A stretch of 64,000 nucleotides of DNA. Source: Pseudomonas entomophila. Lineage in GTDB: Bacteria > Pseudomonadota > Gammaproteobacteria > Pseudomonadales > Pseudomonadaceae. Each line of letters begins with the position of its first letter. The stretch's first letter is position 1. The notes beneath the pieces were generated by a model. That model saw only the letters and a list, made by a program, of their open reading frames with translations, was not told where the DNA came from and searched no databases. The translations under genes and the position numbers were made by a program. The stretch is from contig NZ_JAAMQI010000002.1 in the NCBI RefSeq assembly GCF_013523165.1, positions 124,001 through 188,000 of the forward strand. The letters are read 5' to 3'. Below are positions 58,540 to 64,000 of the stretch, piece after piece.

Positions 58540-58719
58540 TTACTTAGTGCCGATGCTGCCCAGCGTCAGCTTGGCAGCATCGCTTACCTTGCTCTCAAGC
58601 ACCTGCTTGAACTCCTGAGCGATCGCCTCGCGCTGCGCCTCCTCACCGATCCAGCGTAGCTTCAGCGCCAGCTGCGAGCCGCTGGTGATGACGGACATGC
58701 GCAGGCGGGCAAGGAACAT
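58540..58719 (-). CDS. Small phage protein (59 residues)
   Basis: Starts MFLARLRMSVITSGSQLALK and ends TLGSIGTK; mostly helical and charged. The start lies one base from the stop of the DUF2786 fragment, with AGG six bases before the ATG, so it belongs to the same leftward operon. Function unknown. Too short to appear in usual ORF lists. Confidence 0.6.
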   Translation of the reverse strand: MFLARLRMSVITSGSQLALKLRWIGEEAQREAIAQEFKQVLESKVSDAAKLTLGSIGTK

Positions 58720-58720
58720 C

Positions 58721-58990
58721 TCAAACCTGAGTGAGCTGCAATAGATGCTCGCTGCCGGTGGCCAGCCCTGGGTTGATCTCTACGCGCTGCCCGGCCAGCA
58801 GACCGGCAATCTGAGCTTCTAGGTCCAGCTCGATCTCTGGATTCCTACGGGCTTTGCCTATTTCTCTACCTGCCAGGTGCTGCTCGATCAGAGCTTTGTC
58901 CTGAACTTCAACCGCCACCAGGTCGCGACCGCTTGAGCCGCTCGGTAGGGCGGCGTCCTCTTCGCCGCACGGTACTAGGTCTTGCACCAA
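58721..58990 (-). pseudogene. C-terminal fragment of a DUF2786-type phage gene
   Basis: Open for ~89 codons with only TTG/GTG near the beginning. The text (DLVAVEVQDKALIEQHLAGR, AQIAGLLAGQRVEINPGL) looks like the tail of DUF2786-type phage proteins. It overlaps the N-terminal piece by 16 bases in another frame. I read the pair as one gene with an internal deletion. Confidence 0.6.
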
Positions 58991-59277
58991 TGCTTCACGT
59001 CCAGGGGCCGCACGCCGAATGCCCTTGCCACGATCGCGCTGAGTTGCCTGTCCCAGGTTGGCCGGCGAGTGATTCGGTATTCCTTGGAGTCGACCTCGCC
59101 GACGTCGCTCAGCCGAACATCAACCTCGGTGAGACGGTATTCGCGCATCAGCGCCTGGGCCTGGCGCATCGCGGTTGTGGCTTCGGTTTCGTTGGAGCTC
59201 GCTGATAGTGCCAGGCAGCGTTTTATCTTGCGGATTACACGCTCGAGCTTGGCGTCGTCGATTTTTCTATCGGACAT
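58975..59277 (-). pseudogene. DUF2786 protein, N-terminal piece
   Basis: A 100-residue frame with the full DUF2786 start: LERVIRKIKRCLALSASSNE, EATTAMRQAQALMREYRLTE. It stops after VKHWCKT, well short of the 200 or more residues I expect for this phage family, and the missing tail continues in another frame at once. The ATG follows GGAG by five bases. Possibly still translated. Confidence 0.65.
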
Positions 59278-59382
59278 GGGTGCTCCGTGCCATGGCGGCG
59301 TATTTGATTCTGAAAATATTTGGCTATGCGCTTGCAGGGCGCTACAGTTCAAGTTGCCTTGTATTAGCGGAGGACAAGAGCT

Positions 59383-59970
59383 ATGGATGCTGAATCCATG
59401 TTGAAGGCGATTGGTATTATGGTTGCGCTCTCAGGTTGGTTCAAAGTTTATTTGGATCACCTTGCGAATAGGCCCAAGCTATATGGAAAGATTCTGTGTG
59501 TTATGAAAGGTACTACTGAAATAAAACAAAAAGAATACACAAGTTTTATGCTCTATCCATATATAACTAACTTGAGAAAAAATGAGGCGTATATACTTGA
59601 TTACGAGCTTTCTTATAAGGCATCGAGGTTTAGTAAATGGAAAAGATTAGACAGAGGCTATGGCTTGGATAAAGTCAATAATTTCAGAATGTTTACGTCT
59701 CAAGGCGAGCCTATCGTATTGAATAGGTTCGGCGAAAAGTTGATTTACAAGAACGGTGCTATAGTCAAGCATGGCACGGCTCTTCATGGATGGATACCGT
59801 TCTTTGGAGTTCAAGATCTTTATGAGTTAGACGAATACAAGTTTAAACTAGTCTGTATTGATGCTTTTGGCAGAAGGCATTCTATAATTCGAGGAAAGGA
59901 AAGCGAGTTTAATCTGTACCTAGTCATGGAAATTGCAGATATGTCACTCCCTAGTCATATGGGTCCCTGA
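59383..59970 (+). CDS. AT-rich moron gene, membrane-anchored protein of unknown function
   Basis: A 195-residue protein, by eye the most AT-rich gene of the window, on the strand opposite to the phage operon. An N-terminal hydrophobic helix (SMLKAIGIMVALSGWFKVYL) is followed by a strand-rich, basic domain (KRLDRGYGLDKVNNFRMF, GTALHGWIPFFGVQDLYEL). GGAGG lies nine bases before the ATG. No family recognised. Composition, orientation and position between damaged phage genes point to recent insertion; a host-fitness or defence role is inference. Confidence 0.75.
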   Translation: MDAESMLKAIGIMVALSGWFKVYLDHLANRPKLYGKILCVMKGTTEIKQKEYTSFMLYPYITNLRKNEAYILDYELSYKASRFSKWKRLDRGYGLDKVNNFRMFTSQGEPIVLNRFGEKLIYKNGAIVKHGTALHGWIPFFGVQDLYELDEYKFKLVCIDAFGRRHSIIRGKESEFNLYLVMEIADMSLPSHMGP

Positions 59971-59993
59971 AAAAATTTTGACAACCCGCTACA

Positions 59994-60095
59994 TCAGCCA
60001 ATGGTTGTCTCAGAGAGGGCGTGGCCGATCTGGCTTGCGAACGCGCCGCCGTTGAGTTCCTGCAGGAGCTCGGCGGTGTCGGTAGGTTTGGGCAT
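59994..60095 (-). pseudogene. Truncated phage gene (33 codons)
   Basis: Starts MPKPTDTAELLQELNGGAFA with AGGA before the ATG and reads as a genuine phage N-terminus, then stops after HALSETTIG where the AT-rich insert begins. I recall longer relatives that continue past HALSE, so this is probably the stub left by the insertion. Confidence 0.55.
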
Positions 60096-60183
60096 TGCGA
60101 TATTTCCTGACAGACAAGGCGGCTGGGCGGCAGGTGGCTGTGTTGCTGGCGTCGGCCGAGGCGGGCGCGGTTGAGGACTCGTT

Positions 60184-60714
60184 TCATTTGGGCTGGCGCC
60201 ACTTGGGGAAGTGGATGTCGTGCTCGTCGACGAGCCTGGTCAGGCGCTGCTGGCTGATGCCGATCAACTTGGCGACCGCATCGCGGCTGAGGCCAGTGTG
60301 GGCGTACACGCGGATCCTCTCGACCAGAGCGTCTTGTGTCTTGGCTCTGACCTGGCGCCTCAGCTCCCGCTCGGCATGCTGCTTGGCGTCGATCCGAAAG
60401 CAGAACGAATGCTTTCGGGAGAGCGTCAGCAGCTGTGCGCGGCTGGCGCCTAGGTGGGCGCTGGCTTCGCTGACGGTCATGGTCTTGGCCACTTGGATGG
60501 CCCGGCCGAGCAGCTGGGGGCTGTGCTGCGGCTGCACTACCTGCTTGTCCTGCGGCTGCTGGTCTGGGTACCACCGGAAGTTGGGCCGGCGGGATACCGA
60601 GGCAGCGCCTCCGCAGTCCTGAATCTGGCCGCCATTGGCGAGGAACTGCTCCGCGCTGGCCTCAAGTTCTGCGCGAACTTTCTCATGCTGTTCTAGGACG
60701 CTTTCGCCGATCAT
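60184..60714 (-). CDS. Phage protein with two HTH-like motifs
   Basis: A 176-residue protein. The N-terminal third is Gln-rich (YPDQQPQDKQVVQPQHS). Two helix-turn-helix-like segments follow: MTVSEASAHLGASRAQLLTL and LSRDAVAKLIGISQQRLTRL. It probably binds DNA. The start overlaps the stop of the next gene upstream (AATGA), so translation is coupled. Confidence 0.75.
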   Translation of the reverse strand: MIGESVLEQHEKVRAELEASAEQFLANGGQIQDCGGAASVSRRPNFRWYPDQQPQDKQVVQPQHSPQLLGRAIQVAKTMTVSEASAHLGASRAQLLTLSRKHSFCFRIDAKQHAERELRRQVRAKTQDALVERIRVYAHTGLSRDAVAKLIGISQQRLTRLVDEHDIHFPKWRQPK

Positions 60715-60980
60715 TGCCGCCCGACCAGCTTGCACCGGGCAGCTGCCTCCATCGCATCGACGAACACCAAGGCGGTGTTGTATCGGTAGGCCATGCCCAT
60801 GACGGCGCCGGTACCGAGGTCGACCACTTCCCAAATCTCGCCGCGGCTCATGGCTTGGTAGCGGGGAGCGGTGACCTTGACACGGGCCTGGGCCTCTTGC
60901 CGGGCGAGACTGGTGCTGGCCAGCAGCGCCTTGAGCTCTGGAACGCCTTGAGCGAAGGCGCGACTCGTTGCTGTTTGCAT
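60711..60980 (-). CDS. Small phage protein of unknown function
   Basis: An 89-residue protein; helical start (RAFAQGVPELKALLASTSLA), then a beta-like part (GEIWEVVDLGTGAVMGMAYR). GAGG lies before the ATG. It sits between the LuxR-type gene and the HTH gene in the leftward operon. No known family named. Confidence 0.7.
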   Translation of the reverse strand: MQTATSRAFAQGVPELKALLASTSLARQEAQARVKVTAPRYQAMSRGEIWEVVDLGTGAVMGMAYRYNTALVFVDAMEAAARCKLVGRQ

Positions 60981-60994
60981 GATGTGATCCTCGG

Positions 60995-61378
60995 TCAGAC
61001 GTGAAGCTCGAAGGCCTCGGCCTTGCGAACGATTCGAACTTGGGCGGTGCGGCGCTCGGGCACGCGGCGGTCGCGGCGCATGGGGTCGCCCATGTCGATG
61101 GCGGCGTGCAGCGCGATGAGGCTGGCCAGCGCGATGCACAGGGGGCTGATGATCTGGCGGCTCATGGCCTTGGTGACGGCCTCGACACGCCGGCTGACCT
61201 GCATCTTGAACAGGGCCAGCTTCACGCGGTTGGCGGCGGTACCGGGGGTGGTGCCCATCTGGCGGGCGATCTCTTTCGTGGTGAGGCCTTGGGCGACCCA
61301 CAGCAGAGCTTCAAGCTCGCGTGGCGCCAGGGCATCGCCGAGCTGGCCAGTCCATGTACCGCAGGTGATCGTTTCCAT
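60995..61378 (-). CDS. LuxR-type HTH phage protein with C-terminal hydrophobic helix
   Basis: A 127-residue protein. Residues ~16-65 are a LuxR/GerE-type HTH (LAPRELEALLWVAQGLTTKEIARQMG then a recognition helix in TAANRVKLALFKM). Residues ~75-95 are hydrophobic (ISPLCIALASLIALHAAI), and the tail is Arg-rich. The HTH with a possible membrane helix is unusual. The ATG at 61378 is preferred; the frame stays open upstream into the hairpin. Confidence 0.75.
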   Translation of the reverse strand: METITCGTWTGQLGDALAPRELEALLWVAQGLTTKEIARQMGTTPGTAANRVKLALFKMQVSRRVEAVTKAMSRQIISPLCIALASLIALHAAIDMGDPMRRDRRVPERRTAQVRIVRKAEAFELHV

Positions 61379-61498
61379 AATCTGTCTCGGGGGACCGCAT
61401 TGGTCAGGCGCCAGGGCGGGTGACCAAACCCACGCGCAGCCGGAGGCGCGTGCCTGGCGTCTGCCAATGCAGTCGTATGTGAAGGGAAGGGGACGCGG

Positions 61499-61595
61499 GG
61501 TGCATCGGTGGATCAACTGATGAAGGACTACCCAGCCTCTCATGCTCCTGGCGAAGCTGGTCGAGTCATGAAGCCAGTTGCTCCACCGATGCACC
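61499..61595. repeat. 97-bp hairpin with 21-bp arms between csrA and the LuxR-type gene
   Basis: Arms 61499-61519 and 61575-61595 are complementary at 20 of 21 positions (GGTGCATCGGTGGAtCAACTG against the complement of CAGTTGCTCCACCGATGCAC plus C). The 55-base loop includes an AGGA on the minus strand. It lies in the transcript directly after csrA. Confidence 0.8.
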
Positions 61596-61649
61596 AGTAG
61601 CAGGGCATCGGGCAGTTAACGGCAGGCTGCCGTGACGCTGGTTGTTCGG

Positions 61650-61829
61650 TCAGACGGCGGCCTCAGCTTCAGCCTTGATCCGCTCTTGGACCTCATGGCG
61701 GTGCACTGGCACGTCCTCTGGTGCCTCAATACCGATCCGCACTTGGTTGCCTTTGACGGCCAGAACGGTCACTCGGATGTTCTCGTTGATCACGATGGTT
61801 TCGCCCGTCTTGCGGGTCAGTATCAGCAT
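61650..61829 (-). CDS. csrA: Phage-encoded CsrA/RsmA-family RNA-binding regulator
   Basis: A 59-residue Csr[21 protein letters not shown], then [20 protein letters not shown], then [14 protein letters not shown]. The RNA-binding residues (L4, R6 near the start and VxRxE at the end of the second half, here VHRHEV) are present. It would bind GGA-bearing hairpins and alter translation or stability of host or phage mRNA. AGGAG lies seven bases before the ATG. First gene of the leftward early operon, with a ~400-nt leader. Confidence 0.93.
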   Translation of the reverse strand: MLILTRKTGETIVINENIRVTVLAVKGNQVRIGIEAPEDVPVHRHEVQERIKAEAEAAV

Positions 61830-62221
61830 GGTCCTACTCCTTGGTTGGTTTCCCGTCTGGCCCGCGTGTGCAGGCCAATCGGTGAAACCTCAGCGACCCG
61901 CTGCTGGCGTCGATCGCTGGCTGTTGTTCTGGCTGTAGATACAGGGTTACTCGCCACCCTGGTGGGCATTACTGCTCGCTGCTTCGAGCTGTGCCGGCGG
62001 AGCGCCTAATCTCGGCTCCGGCAGGGAGCGCTAACAGCGCAGGACGTTGGCTGCTGGGTCCAGATGCACCAGCGGGTCGTCCTGGCCCGGTCTCCAGAGC
62101 CAGGCATGGGCCAGTCCTAACTGGCATGGTCGACGACTTAGCTTGTGCCGACCCAGGTGATGGCCTGGGTGCGTCGAGGTGGTCACGTCTGGTTGTGTAA
62201 AGAGCGAGGCGGCTAGCGCCT

Positions 62222-62283
62222 ATAACCTGTGTTATGAAGCAAATCATAATCTATGTTTTCGTCCTGTCAATAACTCAGGTTAT
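62222..62283. promoter_or_regulatory. Left operator array (three sites) for the phage repressor
   Basis: ATAACCTGTGTTAT (62222), ATAATCTATGTTTT (62246) and ATAACTCAGGTTAT (62270) are spaced exactly 24 bp. Outer sites have perfect ATAAC/GTTAT arms. They cover the leftward promoter. Confidence 0.82.
62243..62270 (-). promoter_or_regulatory. Leftward early promoter (PL-like)
   Basis: On the minus strand TTGACA (62270-62265) and TATGAT (62248-62243) are separated by 16 bases. The middle operator lies on the -10 side and one outer operator on the -35 side. Confidence 0.82.
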
Positions 62284-62293
62284 AAATCGATCC

Positions 62294-62316
62294 AAAAAAA
62301 CCCGCTCAAGGCGGGT
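62294..62316 (-). terminator. Terminator of the repressor gene
   Basis: Read leftward: ACCCGC-CTTGA-GCGGGT followed by seven T. It lies 20 bp past the repressor stop and before the PL-like promoter. Confidence 0.88.
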
Positions 62317-62335
62317 TGTGCTTGGAAACGGGGGT

Positions 62336-62992
62336 TTAAAGCTTCATGAGTGCACGGACTACGACACCTACGATGCGGCAGTCGCCAGCGCACATTTCGG
62401 TAGGGTAGGCAGGATTTAAAGGCTTCAGGAATCGCCGCCCACCGTCTTCAACCAGCTTCTTGAAAGTCGCTTCGTTGCTATCGGCCAGCTTGGCAATAAC
62501 AAGCTTCCCATGCTGTGCGTCAGCCTCAGTGTCCACGAGGATCAGAGTGCCCTCGACGATGCTTTGGCCAACGGGGGAAGTCATCGAGTCCCCTTTGACT
62601 TCCAGCCAGAAGGCTGGACCTTTGGCCTCGTATTCGGACATCTCATAACGGTCCGAAAAGCCTGGGGGAAAGGGCTCGACAGCCTCAGCCCAAGCGCCAG
62701 CAGCAACCCAGCTGATTACTGGGTAGCGATACGTCATCTCGGGGTTGCGCGCTGGAGCAACGTTTCTGACTCGGCCATGACTTTCGGTTCCAGATGCCAG
62801 CCACTCAGCAGTCACGCCGAGAGCCTTGGCGATCTCAAGCAGCTTTTTCGAAGACGAGTTCCGGCCGCTCTCCAGGTGCTGGATGGTCACCTGGCTTACC
62901 CCTGCCTTATCAGCGAGCTGCTGCTGGCTCAAACCTAGGGCTTGCCGCTTCGAATGGAGCCGGTCTTTCAGTGCAAGGGTATGTGTATTCAT
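62336..62992 (-). CDS. CI-like repressor with S24 autocleavage domain
   Basis: A 218-residue prophage repressor. HTH: LSQQQLADKAGVSQVTIQHLE (~residues 18-38). The C-terminal LexA/CI domain has the cleavage pair Ala-Gly in SWVAAGAWAE, nucleophile Ser in KGDSMTSP and Lys in HGKLVIAKL. It keeps the prophage silent and is inactivated by RecA after DNA damage. The ATG at 62992 starts the conserved HTH; upstream in-frame sequence overlaps the operators. Flanked by two operator arrays. Confidence 0.94.
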   Translation of the reverse strand: MNTHTLALKDRLHSKRQALGLSQQQLADKAGVSQVTIQHLESGRNSSSKKLLEIAKALGVTAEWLASGTESHGRVRNVAPARNPEMTYRYPVISWVAAGAWAEAVEPFPPGFSDRYEMSEYEAKGPAFWLEVKGDSMTSPVGQSIVEGTLILVDTEADAQHGKLVIAKLADSNEATFKKLVEDGGRRFLKPLNPAYPTEMCAGDCRIVGVVVRALMKL

Positions 62993-63004
62993 AAGCGCAA
63001 GGGT

Positions 63005-63064
63005 AAAACACGCGTTATCACCCTTCAAATAACATGTGTTTGCGTCTTCTATAACTTGGGTTAT
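63005..63064. promoter_or_regulatory. Right operator array (three sites) between repressor and cro-like genes
   Basis: AAAACACGCGTTAT (63005), ATAACATGTGTTTG (63029) and ATAACTTGGGTTAT (63051) are 24 and 22 bp apart and share the ATAAC-N4-GTTAT dyad of the left array. The last is perfect. A TATCAT at 63062 may be the -10 of the rightward promoter. Confidence 0.82.
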
Positions 63065-63096
63065 CATTCTGACACGATCCATTGAGGCACACAGAC

Positions 63097-63330
63097 ATGC
63101 CAGAAAAAGAGAGACCTATCGAAGCGGTGGTCCGCTTGGCGGGAGGCCAAGCAGAGCTAGCGCGGCGATGCCAGACGAGTCAGCCGCGGATATGGCAGTG
63201 CGTTCACCGGAATCTCCGGGTGCCAGCGGACTTGGTCATTCCACTCGAGCGGGCTGTGCAGGGGCAGGTCACGCGACACCAGTTGAGACCCGACCTATAC
63301 CCGGCAGACGAGCCTGCCTCACCAACCTGA
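63097..63330 (+). CDS. Cro/YdaS-like HTH regulator
   Basis: A 77-residue protein divergent from the repressor: IEAVVRLAGGQAELARRCQTSQPRIWQCVHR is a Cro/YdaS-type HTH. It would compete for the operators and favour lytic growth. The ATG at 63097 follows GAGG by nine bases. Confidence 0.88.
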   Translation: MPEKERPIEAVVRLAGGQAELARRCQTSQPRIWQCVHRNLRVPADLVIPLERAVQGQVTRHQLRPDLYPADEPASPT

Positions 63331-63492
63331 TGAATTCTGACCCATCAAGGGAGGCGCTAACAGATTCCCAATGTGACTGATGATCCATCCAGTACCCCAA
63401 TCAGCCGCGAATTTAACCAATAGGAGAGGCGATGGAAAAGCTTGGAAAAGCCGCCAAACGATTGTGGTTCGGCGGACAATTTGAGAACGGGG

Positions 63493-63744
63493 TTATCTAC
63501 TCTCCGCTAGAGCTACTGCTGCTCGTAGGGTTGAAAGAAGTGCTTCGACGCAGACTTCGACGGGTTCTCCGGTGGTGTGGTTTATCAAGTAGACCGGACC
63601 GAGATGCTGGGGATCGAAACTCACTTCGTCTCGGAGGCTTAGCTCTCCCTGCATCAGATCCATCACCAAGTAGCCTGCAGGCGATCTCACGACATAGCGG
63701 CCAATGTACAAGTTCGCCGCCGCGATAGTCCCTTTCACCTTCAT
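63493..63744 (-). CDS. Small phage protein of unknown function
   Basis: An 83-residue protein (MKVKGTIAAANLYIGRYVVR, LINHTTGEPVEVCVEALLST). GGAAGG lies six bases before the ATG and the codon use is more Pseudomonas-like than in the antisense frame. It runs against the cro-like gene, which is unusual for this position in a lambda-like map. No family assigned. Confidence 0.6.
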   Translation of the reverse strand: MKVKGTIAAANLYIGRYVVRSPAGYLVMDLMQGELSLRDEVSFDPQHLGPVYLINHTTGEPVEVCVEALLSTLRAAVALAESR

Positions 63745-63833
63745 TTCATGCCTTCCTGGACCTTTTCGTGTGGAGGCAAAAAGCTACCACAGATGAGCTT
63801 TACACCTATAGAACCTGAATTACAGGCACAAAA

Positions 63834-63855
63834 AAACCGCCTGGCAGGGCGGTTT
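63834..63855. terminator. Bidirectional hairpin terminator
   Basis: AAACCGCC-TGGCAG-GGCGGTTT with seven A before it (seven T when read leftward) and TCTTC after it. Strong for leftward transcripts, weaker rightward. Confidence 0.75.
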
Positions 63856-63880
63856 CTTCAACGACGTAACGAGACCAATT

Positions 63881-63946
63881 ATGCACTTATCACTTATCGC
63901 AGGCAACACCGCTGCCTGGGCGCTCCCGATGTGGTTTTTTTCATGA
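63881..63946 (+). CDS. Possible leader peptide before the replication gene
   Basis: A 21-codon frame starting MHLSLIAGNTAAWALPMWFF; hydrophobic. Its stop overlaps the next start (ATGA), and GAGA lies upstream. It could couple translation; weak evidence. Confidence 0.35.
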   Translation: MHLSLIAGNTAAWALPMWFFS

Positions 63947-64000
63947 GTACGATCATCATGACAGCTTGCTGGCCACTCCAGAGCATGAGCCCTGCACAGA
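63943..64000 (+). CDS. Phage replication/HTH protein, N-terminus (cut by window edge)
   Basis: Only the first 19 codons are present (MSTIIMTACWPLQSMSPAQ). This opening is familiar from phage replication-initiation and helix-turn-helix proteins located right of cro. The remainder lies outside the window. Confidence 0.6.
   Translation, partial: MSTIIMTACWPLQSMSPAQ

Larger units (their letters stand above)
61830..62335. other. Long leader of the leftward operon plus operator region
   Basis: From the promoter at ~62,243 to the csrA start are ~400 nt without a convincing gene. The leader has several GC-rich inverted repeats (e.g. AGGCG-CTAG-CCGCCT near 62205-62220). A 92-codon frame (62247-61969) looks non-coding. 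An antiterminator or processing function is possible. Confidence 0.5.

Noticed and set aside
61969-62247. A 92-codon leftward frame in the leader of the csrA operon
   Set aside because: Begins inside the promoter/operator region, Pro/Ser/Arg-rich, no ribosome site.
63432-63728. A 98-codon rightward frame with a GGAG ribosome site antisense to the 83-residue phage gene
   Set aside because: After ~45 residues it becomes Arg-rich with rare codons; the opposite frame has better codon use. The first codons could still be real.

Overview
The window is high-GC Gammaproteobacterial chromosome of the Pseudomonas putida group. Support comes from recognisable Pseudomonas genes in familiar groupings (ccmFGHI, smc-zipA-ligA, dnaX-ybaB-recR, anr-hemN, rssB-rssC, tal-dusA), a PvdS/PfrI-type sigma factor, and many copies of the short palindromic REP repeat (core GCGGGCAAGCCCGC) typical of this group. 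Species identity is inferred from gene content only.

Layout, chromosomal part (1-54.6 kb): the end of the cytochrome c maturation operon (ccmF', dsbE, ccmH, ccmI, lipoprotein gene); scattered single genes (dehydrogenase, FKBP, histidine phosphatase, rRNA methyltransferase-like gene, MscS channel, sulfate-binding protein, voltage-gated K+ channel); two small orphan RHS-core genes, the second probably frameshifted; guanine deaminase and a GntR regulator; smc, zipA, ligA; the 4.5S RNA gene; an oxygen-dependent methionine synthase operon (mesX-mesD-metR) with a MetR-like box; an unusual three-gene operon ending in an SF1 helicase-like protein; a frameshifted merR facing a DUF2938 gene across a 19-bp-spacer promoter; a TonB-dependent siderophore receptor; dnaX, ybaB, recR, apt, anr, hemN (with a perfect Anr box); ppnP, an exonuclease; a Fur-controlled iron sigma factor; rssB-rssC; a PhoD-like phosphatase; tal; dusA. 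Two copies of a ~154-bp MITE-like hairpin element lie against REP repeats.

From 54.6 kb to the right edge is the left arm of a lambda-like prophage or genomic island placed at the 5' end of dusA. Its tyrosine integrase gene abuts dusA. A long leftward early operon follows (PrtN-like protein, hypotheticals, C5-cytosine methyltransferase, HTH proteins, a LuxR-type HTH protein, a phage-borne CsrA). It is driven from a TTGACA/TATGAT promoter covered by three evenly spaced operators. A CI/S24 repressor and a Cro/YdaS-like gene flank a second three-operator array. Within the leftward operon two AT-richer genes of opposite orientation look like morons (one carries a HEPN-type RX4H motif), and next to them are a broken DUF2786 gene and a truncated phage gene. 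The right edge cuts what looks like a phage replication/HTH gene.

The most unusual items are: the paired tripartite operator arrays of the prophage repressor; the methyltransferase gene with a nearly full-length second open frame; the phage csrA with a 400-nt leader upstream and a 97-nt hairpin downstream; the HEPN-like moron; the helicase-like operon at 29.3-32.2 kb; and the MITE pair associated with REPs.
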